A stretch of 64,000 bases of DNA from Noviherbaspirillum saxi. Its GTDB lineage: Bacteria; Pseudomonadota; Gammaproteobacteria; Burkholderiales; Burkholderiaceae_D. The notes under the pieces are model-generated. The model worked only from the letters and a program-made list of their open reading frames with translations. It was not told where the DNA came from and did not search any database. The position numbers were made by a program, and so were the translations under genes. The stretch's first letter is position 1. The number at the start of each line of letters is the position of its first letter. Positions 10,094 to 19,476 of this stretch are shown here, piece by piece. The DNA lies in the NCBI RefSeq assembly GCF_003591035.1, contig NZ_QYUO01000001.1, positions 1,302,001 through 1,366,000 on the forward strand, written 5' to 3'.

Positions 10094-10461
10094 TACGAGT
10101 CTTTGAAGGAAGCGATGATCTGGTCGATACGGGCTTCGGTAATCGGCTTTTCGGCAAAGCCGATGCCCATGATCCTAGCCTTGTCGCGGATGGAATCCTG
10201 GACATTGGCAGTCAACAGCGTAATGCGTGCGGTCGGGCATTTGGCCTGGATTTTTTCGACAGCCGCCAGGCCACCCATTCCGGGCATGTTCAGATCCAGC
10301 AGCACCAGGTTCGGCGTGACGGTATCAAGCCTTTCGATCGCTTCTTCGCCGCTGGCCGCCTCGGCAATAATCCATCCCGGTTGCTTCTGCAAGAGGAATT
10401 GCCGGGACAGCATGCGCGACACCTTGCTGTCGTCCACCACCAATACGGTTGTCATTTTCAC
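10093..10461 (-). CDS. Single-domain CheY-like response regulator
   Basis: A 122-residue receiver domain with no output domain. The acidic pair D10/D11, the phospho-acceptor D56 in LLDLNMPG, T84 and K105 (AEKP) are all present, so it should be phosphorylatable. It overlaps the CheC-like gene by one base and probably forms a signalling pair with it. No histidine kinase is adjacent, so the phosphodonor must come from elsewhere. It is divergent from rpiA, with 148 bases between the starts. Confidence 0.9.
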   Translation of the reverse strand: MKMTTVLVVDDSKVSRMLSRQFLLQKQPGWIIAEAASGEEAIERLDTVTPNLVLLDLNMPGMGGLAAVEKIQAKCPTARITLLTANVQDSIRDKARIMGIGFAEKPITEARIDQIIASFKDS

Positions 10462-10609
10462 ATCGATTCAGAACGGATTTATACAGATAATGCATTACAG
10501 CAAGTCTACCATTCGATTGCCTTGGGTCGGGCATGTCCTTGGATAAAAAAGCTGATTCTGCACGTGCGAGCCCGTAAAATACCGGCTTCCGCCCAACCAG
10601 TACTGCATC

Positions 10610-11281
10610 ATGACCCAAGACGAACTGAAACAAGCCGTGGCACGCGCCGCGATCGAATATGTCCCTTCCGGCGAAATCATCGGTGTCGGCACCGGTTCCA
10701 CCGCCAATTTTTTCATTGATGAACTCGGCAAGATCAAGGACCGCGTCAAGGGTGCGGTCGCATCATCCGAGGCAACCGCCGAGCGCCTGCGCTCGCACGG
10801 GATTCCGGTGCTGGACCTGAACGAGGTGGAATCGATGTCCGTCTATATCGACGGCGCAGACGAAATTACGGCCACGGGTGCAATGATCAAGGGCGGCGGG
10901 GCTGCCCTGACGCGTGAAAAGATCGTCGCTTCTGTCGCGCGCCAGTTCATTTGTATCGCCGACGGTTCCAAGTTGGTCGATGTGCTCGGCAACTTCCCCT
11001 TGCCTGTCGAAGTGATCCCGATGGCACAGGCCGCCGTCGCGCGGCGCCTGAAGGCCCTGGGCGGCGAACCGCGCCTGCGTATGAAGGACGGCAAGCCGTT
11101 GCTGACAGATAACGGTTGCATGATTATCGACCTGCATGGCCTGAAAATCGCGGATCCGACGCAACTGGAAGCCGAGATCAACAACATCGTCGGCGTGGTG
11201 ACGGTCGGCTTGTTTGCGCAACGCGGTGCGGATGTGGCCTTGCTGGGCACTGCGGACGGCGTGAAGAAATTGACGTTCTGA
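10610..11281 (+). CDS. rpiA: Ribose-5-phosphate isomerase A
   Basis: A 223-residue RpiA, the usual length, interconverting ribose-5-P and ribulose-5-[24 protein letters not shown] and [15 protein letters not shown] form the active-site and phosphate-binding segments. It is a single-gene unit ended by a strong terminator at 11307-11336, convergent with yggX. Confidence 0.96.
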   Translation: MTQDELKQAVARAAIEYVPSGEIIGVGTGSTANFFIDELGKIKDRVKGAVASSEATAERLRSHGIPVLDLNEVESMSVYIDGADEITATGAMIKGGGAALTREKIVASVARQFICIADGSKLVDVLGNFPLPVEVIPMAQAAVARRLKALGGEPRLRMKDGKPLLTDNGCMIIDLHGLKIADPTQLEAEINNIVGVVTVGLFAQRGADVALLGTADGVKKLTF

Positions 11282-11306
11282 TATTGGCGCAAGGCCAAAA
11301 ACAAAA

Positions 11307-11336
11307 GCCCGCGGCTTGATGCCAGCGGGCTTTTTT
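11307..11336 (+). terminator. Rho-independent terminator of rpiA
   Basis: A GCCCGC/GCGGGC stem (11307-11312 with 11325-11330) is flanked by AAAA on the left and TTTTTT on the right, 25 bases after the rpiA stop. It can also act for yggX on the opposite strand. Confidence 0.85.
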
Positions 11337-11358
11337 ACACGCAGACTGGATGCCGCGC

Positions 11359-11631
11359 TTATTCCGTCGGCGGCACGTAGCCCGATGCGGCATCCGCACC
11401 GGAACCGAAGAAATGATTCTCCATCTGGGTCGCCAGATACTTGCGGGCGCGCGCATCGGCGAGGTTCAGCCGGTTTTCATTGACCAGCATGGTCTGGTGC
11501 TTGAGCCAGCCGGCCCAGGCTTCTTTCGAAACGCTTTCATAAATCCGTTTGCCGAGTTCGCCGGGATAAGGCGGGAAATCGAGTCCTTCGGCTTCCTTGT
11601 TCAGCTTGACGCAGTGGACCGTGCGGGCCAT
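11359..11631 (-). CDS. yggX: YggX-type Fe(II)-trafficking / oxidative damage protection protein
   Basis: A 90-residue protein of the YggX family, small cytoplasmic proteins linked to iron handling and protection of Fe-S clusters from superoxide. The opening [10 protein letters not shown] with its conserved cysteine, [34 protein letters not shown] and the C-terminal [14 protein letters not shown] are diagnostic. It follows argA on the same strand after 52 bases, so the two may be co-transcribed. Confidence 0.95.
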   Translation of the reverse strand: MARTVHCVKLNKEAEGLDFPPYPGELGKRIYESVSKEAWAGWLKHQTMLVNENRLNLADARARKYLATQMENHFFGSGADAASGYVPPTE

Positions 11632-11683
11632 GTTTTACTCCTTGTTGATTCAAAAGGTGTTCCGGTTGAGGAACACGTGGGTT

Positions 11684-12994
11684 TCAAAGTTGCTTGACTA
11701 GTACCAGCGATTTGCGTTGCCAGTTATACATGTGTTGTCTGTCTTTCGGCAGGTCGTCGACGGTGGCCGGGACGAATCCGCGTTTCATGAACCAGTGTGC
11801 GGTGCGTGTCGTCAGCACGAACAGCTTTTCGAAGCCGGCCGCACGCGCCCGGTTTTCCATGTGCTTGAGGATGCGTTCGCCATCGCCCTGGCTTTGCACT
11901 TCCGGATTCACCGTCAGGCATGCCATTTCCGCCATCTTTTCTGCAGGGAAAGGGTAAAGTGCCGCACAGCCGAAAATGACGCCGTCGTGCTCGATGACCG
12001 AGAAATAATCGATTTCGCGCTCGATCAGTTCGCGTCCGCGCTTGACCAGCGTGCCGTCGGCTTCCAGCGGTTCAATCAATTTGAGGATGCCGCCGACATC
12101 CTCAATGGTTGCCTCGCGCAAGGTTTCGAGATTTTCGGTACTGACCATTGTGCCCACGCCGTCGTGCGTAAAGATTTCCAGCAGGGCAGAACCATCCATC
12201 TCGAACGGGACGATATGCGAGCGCGGCACGCCACTGCGCGAAGCCTTGACGCAATGCCGCAGGTAGAACGCGGTGTCGGGCGGAAGTACGCTGGCGCGCA
12301 GCAGGGCATCCGCCTGCGCGGCGGTCAGTTCCCGCACGTCGCGACCATCGGCGTCGGTCATCAAGGGCGTTTCGGTAATGAAAATCAGCTTGTCGGCGCG
12401 CAGCGCGCTTGCCGCCGAGACTGCCACGTCTTCCATGGTCAGGTTGAACGCTTCGCCGGTCGGCGAAAAGCCCAGCGGCGACAAAAGAACCAGGCCGCCG
12501 GCACTTAAGATCGGGCCCAAGGTCTCATAGGCAATCTTGCGCGCCACCCCGGTAAATTCAAGGTCGACGCCATCGATCACGCCAATCGGGCGCGCCGTCA
12601 CAAAGTTGCCGGAAATGATACGGATAGCCGCATGGGCCATCGGCGTGTTGGGCAAGCCCTGGCTGAAAGCGGCCTCGATATCGAGGCGCAGTTCGCCGGC
12701 GGCTTCCTTGACGCATTCCATCGCCGGCGCATCGGTAATGCGCAGACCGTTGTGATAGCGCGCTTTCAGATTGCGCAAGCCGAGCTGTTCTTCGACCTGG
12801 GGTCGCGAGCCGTGCACGATCACGACCCTGATCCCCAGCGCATGCAGTAACGACAAGTCTTGCGCAAGGACGGGCAGGGCGCCGGACATCACCAGTTCGC
12901 CCGGAAACGCCACCACGAAGGTCTTGCCGCGAAATGCGTGAATATACGGCGCAACCGAGCGCAACCATTGTACGAACTGTATTGGATTTTCCAT
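11684..12994 (-). CDS. argA: N-acetylglutamate synthase (ArgA type)
   Basis: A 436-residue two-domain enzyme: an N-terminal amino-acid-kinase-like domain (about 1-285, with FPGELV and VVIVHGSRPQVEEQL), which in this family binds arginine as feedback inhibitor, and a C-terminal GNAT acetyltransferase domain (about 290-436, with CLTVNPEVQSQGDGERIL). It makes N-acetylglutamate from acetyl-CoA and glutamate, the first step of arginine synthesis. ATG codons occur at 13003 and 12994; I prefer 12994 (MENPIQFVQWL) as the family start. A TATAAT hexamer on the minus strand at 13007-13002 is so close that the transcript may have almost no leader. Confidence 0.93.
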   Translation of the reverse strand: MENPIQFVQWLRSVAPYIHAFRGKTFVVAFPGELVMSGALPVLAQDLSLLHALGIRVVIVHGSRPQVEEQLGLRNLKARYHNGLRITDAPAMECVKEAAGELRLDIEAAFSQGLPNTPMAHAAIRIISGNFVTARPIGVIDGVDLEFTGVARKIAYETLGPILSAGGLVLLSPLGFSPTGEAFNLTMEDVAVSAASALRADKLIFITETPLMTDADGRDVRELTAAQADALLRASVLPPDTAFYLRHCVKASRSGVPRSHIVPFEMDGSALLEIFTHDGVGTMVSTENLETLREATIEDVGGILKLIEPLEADGTLVKRGRELIEREIDYFSVIEHDGVIFGCAALYPFPAEKMAEMACLTVNPEVQSQGDGERILKHMENRARAAGFEKLFVLTTRTAHWFMKRGFVPATVDDLPKDRQHMYNWQRKSLVLVKQL

Positions 12995-13060
12995 GATGCG
13001 CATTATATACAGAGCTTGCCAAGTCCCTGTGTGCCGCGGCTCTGTATAATTCGCCCCGAT

Positions 13061-16000
13061 ATGTCAGCACCAGAACAAGCCCAAAAAACATCGCAAAAGC
13101 CGCGCCATTCGCAGCCGAAAGCAGCTCCAGCTGCCGCAGAGATCGTGCGCAATCCGCTGCCGCCGATCACCTTTCCTGAAGAACTGCCGGTATCGGGCAG
13201 GCGCCGCGAGATTGCCGACGCGCTGCGAACAAATCAGGTCATCATCGTTTCCGGCGAGACCGGTTCGGGCAAGACCACGCAATTGCCGAAAATCTGCCTG
13301 GAACTCGGACGCGGCCAGAAAGGCCTGATCGGCCACACCCAGCCGCGCCGGATCGCCGCATCTTCCACCGCCAAGCGGATTGCGCAGGAACTCGGCACGC
13401 CTCTGGGCGAACATGTCGGCTTCAAGGTGCGCTTCACCGATACGCTATCCAAGGGCGCATCCGTCAAACTGATGACCGACGGCATCCTGCTGGCGGAGAC
13501 GCAGACCGATCCGCTGCTCAGGCAATACGACACCATCATCATCGACGAGGCGCATGAGCGCAGCCTCAACATCGACTTCCTGCTGGGCTACCTCAAGCAG
13601 CTCTTGTCAAAGCGGCCGGACCTGAAAATCATCATTACCTCGGCTACCATTGACGCCGATCGTTTTGCGCGCCACTTCGCCAAGGGCGACAAACTGGCGC
13701 CGGTGATCGAAGTCTCCGGCCGGCTTTATCCGGTGGAGGTGCGCTACCGGCCGGTCGAGCCGTCGGAAAAGAACGAAGGCAGGCCGTCCGCACAGAAAGA
13801 GCAGCGCGACCTGATGGATGCGGTGGTTGATGCGGTGGACGAACTGGCGCGCATCGGATCGGGCGACGTGCTGGTATTTCTGCCGGGCGAGCGTGAAATC
13901 CGCGATGCCGCCGAAGCCTTGCGCAAGCATCATCCGCCGCATGTCGAGATCCTGCCGCTGTTCGCGCGTCTGTCGGTGCAGGAACAGGAGCGGGTATTCA
14001 AGACCTCGAACGCACGGCGCATCGTGCTGGCGACCAACGTAGCGGAAACCTCGCTGACGGTACCGGGCATCCGTTATGTGGTCGATGCCGGACTGGCGCG
14101 CGTCAAGCGTTACAGTTATCGCAACAAGGTCGAACAGTTGCAAATCGAAGCGGTCGCGCAATCGGCGGCGAATCAGCGCGCCGGTCGCTGCGGCCGGGTC
14201 GCTGCTGGTGTCTGCATCCGCTTGTACGATGAGCAGGATTACCTGCAGCGTCCGAAGTTCACCGACCCGGAAATCCTGCGCTCGTCGCTGGCCGCCGTCA
14301 TTCTCCGCATGAAATCGCTGAGGCTGACCGATGTCGAGACTTTTCCTTTCATCGAACCGCCGATGGGCCGCGCGATCGCCGACGGCTATCAGCTGTTGCA
14401 GGAACTCGGTGCGGTCGACGATGCAAACCAGTTGACGCCGCTGGGCAGGCAGCTCGCCAAGCTGCCGCTCGATCCGCGCGTCGGCCGCATGATTCTCGCG
14501 GCGCGAGACAATGCGGCATTGAGCGAGGTGCTGATCATCGCCTCCGCGCTGTCGGTGCAGGATCCGCGCGAGCGCCCGGTCGAAGCGCAGGATGCAGCCG
14601 ACAATGCACACAAGAAGTTCGCCGATGACAAGTCCGAATTCCTGACCTACCTGAAAATCTGGAAGTGGTTCGAGGAAGCGATCGAACACAAGAAATCGAA
14701 CCGGCAATTGATGGACAACTGCCGCGCCAACTTCCTGTCGCAACTGCGGCTGCGCGAATGGCGCGACGTGCATTCGCAATTGCTCACGCTGGTGCGCGAG
14801 CAGGGCTGGCGGCTCAATGAATCGCCCGCCACCTATGAGCAATTGCATACCGCACTGCTGACCGGCTTGCTGGGCAATGTCGGATACAAGGCTGACGACG
14901 AACCGCATTATCTTGGCGCGCGCGGCATCAGGTTTTATATTTGGCCGGGATCGAGCCTGGCGAAGAAATCCGGACGCTGGATCATTGGTGCGGAACTGGT
15001 CGAGACGACACGCCTGTATGCGCGCTGTATCGCGCAGATTCAGCCGGAGTGGCTGGAGCGCGTTGGCGGCCATCTGCTGAAGAAATCCTATGGCGACCCG
15101 CGCTGGGAAAAGCGTAGCGCGCAGGTTATCGCCAGCGAGCGCGCCACGTTGTATGGGCTGGTCGTCTATAGCCAGCGCCGCATCAATTTCGGTCATATCA
15201 ATCCGGAAGAGGCGCGCAATATTTTCATACGTAGCGCGCTGGTCGGCGGCGAGTATGAAACGCGTGCACCTTTTCTTGCCCATAACCAGAAGCTGGTGCG
15301 CGAAATCGAAAACCTCGAACACAAGTCGCGCCGGCTCGACGTCCTGGTGGACGAGGAACTGATCGCGGCGTTTTACGACAAGCTGATTCCGAAAGAAATC
15401 CATGCCGGCATCGCGTTCGAGAAGTGGCTGAAGGAAGCGACCGCAAAGGAGCCGAAACTCCTTCATCTCAATCGTGATGACCTGATGCGCCACGAAGCCG
15501 CCGGCATCACGACCGACCTGTTCCCGAAGACGATGACGGTGGCTGGTGTCGCGATGACGTTGTCATATCACTTCGAGCCAGGCAGTACGCGCGATGGCGT
15601 AACGCTCGCCGTGCCGTTGTACGTACTGAACCAGGTGTCGGCTGACCGTTGCGAATGGCTGGTGCCGGGCATGCTGAAGGAAAAAGTGCATCTGCTGCTG
15701 AAGTCGCTGCCGCAAAAATTGCGCCGGCATTGCGTCCCGCTGCCGGATTACGCGGCAGGCTTCTGCGAACGCACCGATTTCGGCAAGGGCAACCTGCTCG
15801 ATACCGTGATCGCCGATGTGCGCGAACAGACCGGCGTCACGCCGAAAACGACGGATTTCAAGCTGGAGACACTGCCTGCCCACCATTTCATGAACTTCAA
15901 GATTATTGACGAACATGGACGGCAGCTGGAAATGGGGCGTAATCTCTCCCAGCTGCAGGCCGAATTCGGCGGACAGGCGCGCGAAAGTTTTCAAAAGATT

Positions 16001-16966
16001 GCGGAAAAAACCGCCGTTGCTTCAGGGACGGGCGACGGCTCCCCCAACCCTGTGCAGGCATTGTCTTCAACCGTGCAGGCTGCTCAGGGCACGACCTCCA
16101 AAACGGCGGGAGCAGACCAGCAAAATCTTACCTCCTGGTCGTTCGGCGAACTGCCTGAGCTGCTGGAAATTCAGCAAGGCAAGCAAAGCCTGATAGGTTT
16201 TCCGGCGCTGGTCGACAAGACCAGCCACTGCGATCTTGAAGTCTTTGACGATCCGGCGGAAGCGGCGCGCGTGCATCGTGCCGGCCTGCGCAAGCTGTTT
16301 GCGCTCCAGCTCAAGGAACAGATCAAGTTCCTGGAAAAGAATATTCCGAATGTGCAGCAAATGGGCATGCAATATATGACGCTGGGCTCGCAGGAAGAAT
16401 TGCGTGACCAGATCATCCAGGCCGCGCTGGAGCGCGCCTGCATGCAGGATCCGTTGCCAAAAAATGCACAGGAATTCAGCCAGCGCAAGGATGAGGGCAA
16501 ATCGCGGATCGGCTTGCTGGTCAACGAAATTGCCAGGCTTGCCGCGCAAGTATTGGCCGAGTACTACACGCTGCCCAAGAAACTGCAAGGCGCCAAGGCG
16601 CATGCGGCCAGTGCGGCCGACATGCAGTCGCAACTGCAGGCGTTGGTAGGCAAGCGCTTCATCGCCGACAACGATTACATACAGCTCAGCCATTTTCCGC
16701 GTTATCTCAAGGCAATCAATGTCAGGCTGGAAAAACTGCGCGCCGATGCCGTCCGCGATACGCGTCTGATGGCCGAATGGACACTGGTGGCAGCACCCTG
16801 GCAGCGCGCGTTGAAGGACCGGCAAAAGAGCGGTGATCCCAAGATGACCGAATTCCGCTGGCTGCTGGAAGAACTGCGGGTATCGCTGTTTGCGCAGGAA
16901 CTACGTACTCCGATGCCGGTCTCGGTCAAGCGACTGCAGAAGGTGTGGGAGTCGATGCAGCGCTGA
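13061..16966 (+). CDS. hrpA: HrpA-type DEAH-box ATP-dependent RNA helicase
   Basis: A 1301-residue DEAH-box helicase. Motif I is GETGSGKTTQLPK, motif II DEAH (IIIDEAHERSLN) and motif III SAT; the helicase C region has TNVAETSLTVPGIRYVVD and QRAGRCGRVAAG. HA2, OB-fold and the long DUF3418 C-terminal domain follow, as in E. coli HrpA (1300 residues). In E. coli it acts in mRNA processing and in rescuing stalled ribosomes. A low-complexity Gly/Ser/Ala/Gln linker of about 35 residues sits near residue 990-1025. The start at 13061 (MSAPEQAQ) is 11 bases after a TATAAT; the frame is open upstream to 12860, but that lies inside argA on the other strand. Confidence 0.93.
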   Translation: MSAPEQAQKTSQKPRHSQPKAAPAAAEIVRNPLPPITFPEELPVSGRRREIADALRTNQVIIVSGETGSGKTTQLPKICLELGRGQKGLIGHTQPRRIAASSTAKRIAQELGTPLGEHVGFKVRFTDTLSKGASVKLMTDGILLAETQTDPLLRQYDTIIIDEAHERSLNIDFLLGYLKQLLSKRPDLKIIITSATIDADRFARHFAKGDKLAPVIEVSGRLYPVEVRYRPVEPSEKNEGRPSAQKEQRDLMDAVVDAVDELARIGSGDVLVFLPGEREIRDAAEALRKHHPPHVEILPLFARLSVQEQERVFKTSNARRIVLATNVAETSLTVPGIRYVVDAGLARVKRYSYRNKVEQLQIEAVAQSAANQRAGRCGRVAAGVCIRLYDEQDYLQRPKFTDPEILRSSLAAVILRMKSLRLTDVETFPFIEPPMGRAIADGYQLLQELGAVDDANQLTPLGRQLAKLPLDPRVGRMILAARDNAALSEVLIIASALSVQDPRERPVEAQDAADNAHKKFADDKSEFLTYLKIWKWFEEAIEHKKSNRQLMDNCRANFLSQLRLREWRDVHSQLLTLVREQGWRLNESPATYEQLHTALLTGLLGNVGYKADDEPHYLGARGIRFYIWPGSSLAKKSGRWIIGAELVETTRLYARCIAQIQPEWLERVGGHLLKKSYGDPRWEKRSAQVIASERATLYGLVVYSQRRINFGHINPEEARNIFIRSALVGGEYETRAPFLAHNQKLVREIENLEHKSRRLDVLVDEELIAAFYDKLIPKEIHAGIAFEKWLKEATAKEPKLLHLNRDDLMRHEAAGITTDLFPKTMTVAGVAMTLSYHFEPGSTRDGVTLAVPLYVLNQVSADRCEWLVPGMLKEKVHLLLKSLPQKLRRHCVPLPDYAAGFCERTDFGKGNLLDTVIADVREQTGVTPKTTDFKLETLPAHHFMNFKIIDEHGRQLEMGRNLSQLQAEFGGQARESFQKIAEKTAVASGTGDGSPNPVQALSSTVQAAQGTTSKTAGADQQNLTSWSFGELPELLEIQQGKQSLIGFPALVDKTSHCDLEVFDDPAEAARVHRAGLRKLFALQLKEQIKFLEKNIPNVQQMGMQYMTLGSQEELRDQIIQAALERACMQDPLPKNAQEFSQRKDEGKSRIGLLVNEIARLAAQVLAEYYTLPKKLQGAKAHAASAADMQSQLQALVGKRFIADNDYIQLSHFPRYLKAINVRLEKLRADAVRDTRLMAEWTLVAAPWQRALKDRQKSGDPKMTEFRWLLEELRVSLFAQELRTPMPVSVKRLQKVWESMQR

Positions 16967-17072
16967 CATGGAAATAGCGGCTGCTTCGGCCGGAATGACA
17001 TAGCGACATTATTCATTCCTTGCGGCCCGTGTTTTTATCAAACAGGCCGCAAACTTTCTTCGGCGTTTGTTC

Positions 17073-17097
17073 CAGATCAAATTGCAGCGTTGATCTG
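17073..17097. promoter_or_regulatory. Perfect 8-bp inverted repeat, candidate operator
   Basis: CAGATCAA and TTGATCTG are separated by nine bases, 69 bases before the short ORF at 17166 and 131 bases before the oxidoreductase start. The size and spacing suit a dimeric regulator. No regulator gene lies next to it, so its identity is unknown. Confidence 0.4.
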
Positions 17098-17165
17098 ATT
17101 CAACGGATCGCATCATCACCTCGATATAGTCGATTGGGTAACTCCTCATCCCCAAGGAGAAGGAA

Positions 17166-17231
17166 ATGCCCGCATCCACCACCGCCTTACGCATCCCCGC
17201 CGCTCTCGAACAAAGGAGGGCAGGCGAATGA
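17166..17231 (+). CDS. 21-residue upstream ORF coupled to the oxidoreductase
   Basis: An ATG at 17166 opens a 21-codon frame (MPASTTALRIPAALEQRRAG plus Glu) whose TGA overlaps the ATG of the next gene in an ATGA arrangement. An AAGGAG Shine-Dalgarno sequence (17154-17159) lies six bases before this ATG. The ribosome site of the oxidoreductase (AAGGAGGG, 17213-17220) is inside the short frame and encodes its Arg-Arg-Ala. This looks like a translated leader that couples translation of the oxidoreductase. No run of one amino acid is present, so it does not resemble an attenuator peptide. Whether the peptide itself has a role is unknown. Confidence 0.45.
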   Translation: MPASTTALRIPAALEQRRAGE

Positions 17232-18553
17232 AACACGTCATCCTCGGCAATGGACCGGCCGGTGTGATCGCCGCCGAAACCCTGCGCAAGAATGCGCCCG
17301 CCGACGAGATCGTGCTGATCGGCGACGAACTGGACATGCCTTATTCCCGCATGTCCATTCCCAATCTGATTTCCGGCGAGATCAGCGAGACCGGCATGCA
17401 CCTGCGCCGCGATAAGGATTATTTCTCTCGTCTGCACATAACACAGCGTTTCGGAAGAGCCGCGCATATCAGCAGCCGCACGCGCACGGTAAAGATGGAA
17501 GACGGCAGCGTAGAGGATTTCGACAAGCTCCTGATCGCAACCGGCTCTCGTCCTCGTGTTCCTCCGATTCCGGGAATAGAATTTCCCGGCGTGCATGCAT
17601 GCTGGACATTGGACGATGCCCGACAGATTGTCCAGCTCGCCCGTCCGCGTTCGCGGGTCGTACTGATAGGCGCAGGTTTCATTGGTTGCCTGATGATGGA
17701 AGCGTTGGCCTCGCGAGGCGTCGACCTGACCGTGGTCGAAAAGCGCGACCGCATGATGGCGGGCGCCCTGAGCAAGGGCGCGGGAGATATCGTGCAGCGC
17801 TGGTGCGAGAAAAAAGGCGTGAAAGTCCGTATCTCTACACGCGTCGTTGCGATCGGCAGCAACAGTCTTCAGCAGATCGGCTCGCCGCGCATTGTGCGCC
17901 TGTCCAATGGCGTGCAATTGCAGGCCGACCTGGTGGTGTACTGTACCGGCAGCACCCCTAATATCGATTTCCTACGGGGCAGCGGTATCAAGTTCGTGCA
18001 GGGCGTGATGGTCGATGCCTCCATGCAGACCAATATTCCCGGCATCTATGCGGCGGGCGATTGCGCGGAAACCTTCGACGAGGCAAGCGGGCACAATATC
18101 ATCGCGGGCGTGCAGCCGAATGCTGCCGACCAAGCCTATTGCGCCGCGCTTAACATGAGCGACAAGCATGCGTTCCAGCGTGGAGTACGACATATCGACG
18201 TGTTCGACACGATGGGTCTGGTCTCGTTGTCGTTCGGGCACTGGCAAGGCATACGCGGCGGACAATGGGTCGAAGTCGCCGACGATGCGCATTTTCGCTA
18301 CATGCGGCTGGAATTCAGCCGCGACATCCTGATCGGCTGCAATGTGGTCGGCAATACCGAGCATGCCAACATCCTGCGCGGCCTGATCCAGCATCAGGTC
18401 CGGCTGGGCGAATGGAAGGACCGCCTGCTGCAAGACCCGACGCTGCTCAAGCAGGCCTATGCCGAATGCGCGCAACAGCAGTTCGTCGATCAGGCATCGA
18501 CCTTCCACACGCCTTACGGCTCGCCGCCGGAGCCGGTCAGTCAGTCCGTCTAG
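17228..18553 (+). CDS. FAD/NAD(P)-dependent pyridine nucleotide-disulfide-type oxidoreductase
   Basis: A 441-residue flavoprotein with the two-dinucleotide-fold layout of rubredoxin, ferredoxin and nitrite reductase FAD subunits. It has the N-terminal FAD motif GNGPAG (about residues 7-12), LLIATGSRP, an NAD(P) motif LIGAGFIG (about 145-152) and the C-terminal FAD motif IYAAGDCAE. No CxxxxC redox disulfide of the lipoamide-dehydrogenase type is visible at the N terminus, so an electron-transfer reductase (for a ferredoxin, rubredoxin or similar partner) is more likely than a disulfide reductase. No partner gene is adjacent. A strong AAGGAGGG site precedes the start, and a short ORF overlaps it. 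Substrate unknown. Confidence 0.85.
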   Translation: MKHVILGNGPAGVIAAETLRKNAPADEIVLIGDELDMPYSRMSIPNLISGEISETGMHLRRDKDYFSRLHITQRFGRAAHISSRTRTVKMEDGSVEDFDKLLIATGSRPRVPPIPGIEFPGVHACWTLDDARQIVQLARPRSRVVLIGAGFIGCLMMEALASRGVDLTVVEKRDRMMAGALSKGAGDIVQRWCEKKGVKVRISTRVVAIGSNSLQQIGSPRIVRLSNGVQLQADLVVYCTGSTPNIDFLRGSGIKFVQGVMVDASMQTNIPGIYAAGDCAETFDEASGHNIIAGVQPNAADQAYCAALNMSDKHAFQRGVRHIDVFDTMGLVSLSFGHWQGIRGGQWVEVADDAHFRYMRLEFSRDILIGCNVVGNTEHANILRGLIQHQVRLGEWKDRLLQDPTLLKQAYAECAQQQFVDQASTFHTPYGSPPEPVSQSV

Positions 18554-18686
18554 TCGACAAAAGCAGGTTCAGCCCCTGATTTCGCGTAAAATCGCGGGAA
18601 TTCCACGCAGCATGCCGCGTCCGCCGGTAATTCGCCGGCGCTGCGGCAATGCGCTGTCCCCGATTTTCATCAAACCCGCGAAAACA

Positions 18687-19253
18687 ATGAGCATCAAATC
18701 CGACAAGTGGATCCGGCGCATGGCGCAAGAGCACGACATGATCGAACCTTTCGAAGCCGGCCAGGTGCGCAGCGTCGACGGCCACAAAATCGTCAGCTAC
18801 GGCACGTCGTCCTATGGCTACGATATCCGCTGCGCCGACGAATTCAAGATTTTCACCAACATCAACAGCACCATCGTCGATCCGAAAAACTTCGACGAAA
18901 AATCCTTTGTCGATTTCAAGGGCGACGTCTGCATCATTCCGCCGAATTCCTTTGCACTGGCGCGCACGGTCGAATACTTCCGTATTCCGCGCAGCGTACT
19001 GACCATCTGCCTCGGCAAATCGACCTATGCCCGCTGCGGCATCATCGTCAACGTTACGCCGTTCGAGCCGGAATGGGAGGGTTACGTGACACTGGAATTT
19101 TCGAACACGACGCCGTTGCCTGCAAAGATCTACGCGGGCGAGGGTTGTGCGCAGGTGTTGTTTTTCGAAAGCGACGAAATCTGCGAAACCTCGTACAAGG
19201 ATCGCGGCGGCAAGTATCAGGGACAGCGCGGCGTCACCCTGCCCAAGACCTGA
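18687..19253 (+). CDS. dcd: dCTP deaminase
   Basis: A 188-residue dCTP deaminase, the standard trimeric enzyme length, making dUTP for thymidylate synthesis. [17 protein letters not shown], the substrate-binding [12 protein letters not shown] and the catalytic-glutamate segment [20 protein letters not shown] are present. The ATG at 18687 ([13 protein letters not shown]) matches the family; the frame is open further upstream but would overlap the preceding oxidoreductase. The product pathway ends in thyA and folA, both elsewhere in this window. Confidence 0.96.
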   Translation: MSIKSDKWIRRMAQEHDMIEPFEAGQVRSVDGHKIVSYGTSSYGYDIRCADEFKIFTNINSTIVDPKNFDEKSFVDFKGDVCIIPPNSFALARTVEYFRIPRSVLTICLGKSTYARCGIIVNVTPFEPEWEGYVTLEFSNTTPLPAKIYAGEGCAQVLFFESDEICETSYKDRGGKYQGQRGVTLPKT

Positions 19254-19327
19254 GCATCGGGCGCCGGCATGCGGCTGTCGCAAGCTATCCGGCCAGCGCC
19301 GGCCAAGCTATGTTCAGGCAAAAAAAA

Positions 19328-19436
19328 CCCCTCTCCCCGCGAGGGGAGAGGGGCAGGTAAGGGGCGAGGCTACATGCGATACGACGTACTTCACGCATTC
19401 GCGCCCCCACCCTAAACCTCCCTGTTTAAAGGGAGG
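19328..19436. repeat. Intergenic hairpin repeats after dcd
   Basis: Two strong hairpins lie in the 223-bp gap between dcd and the DUF1501 gene. One has a perfect 11-bp stem (19328-19338 with 19343-19353, CCCCTCTCCCC arm). The other has a 7-bp stem (19417-19423 with 19430-19436, CCTCCCT arm) and a TTTAAA-containing loop. Similar C/G-rich hairpins occur inside the element at 22784-23321, so they belong to dispersed intergenic repeats; the first may also terminate dcd or the convergent gene. Confidence 0.6.
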
Positions 19437-19476
19437 CAGCCCTCCTCAGGAGCCGTTACTGCTGCAAGTCAAAACT

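Noticed and set aside
13607..15493. 628-codon open frame on the minus strand, opposite hrpA
   Set aside because: It is an antisense shadow inside the helicase gene; the plus-strand protein has all DEAH motifs in order.
19328..19353. Hairpin considered as a CRISPR repeat or REP array
   Set aside because: The hairpins are single, differ in sequence and are not regularly spaced.
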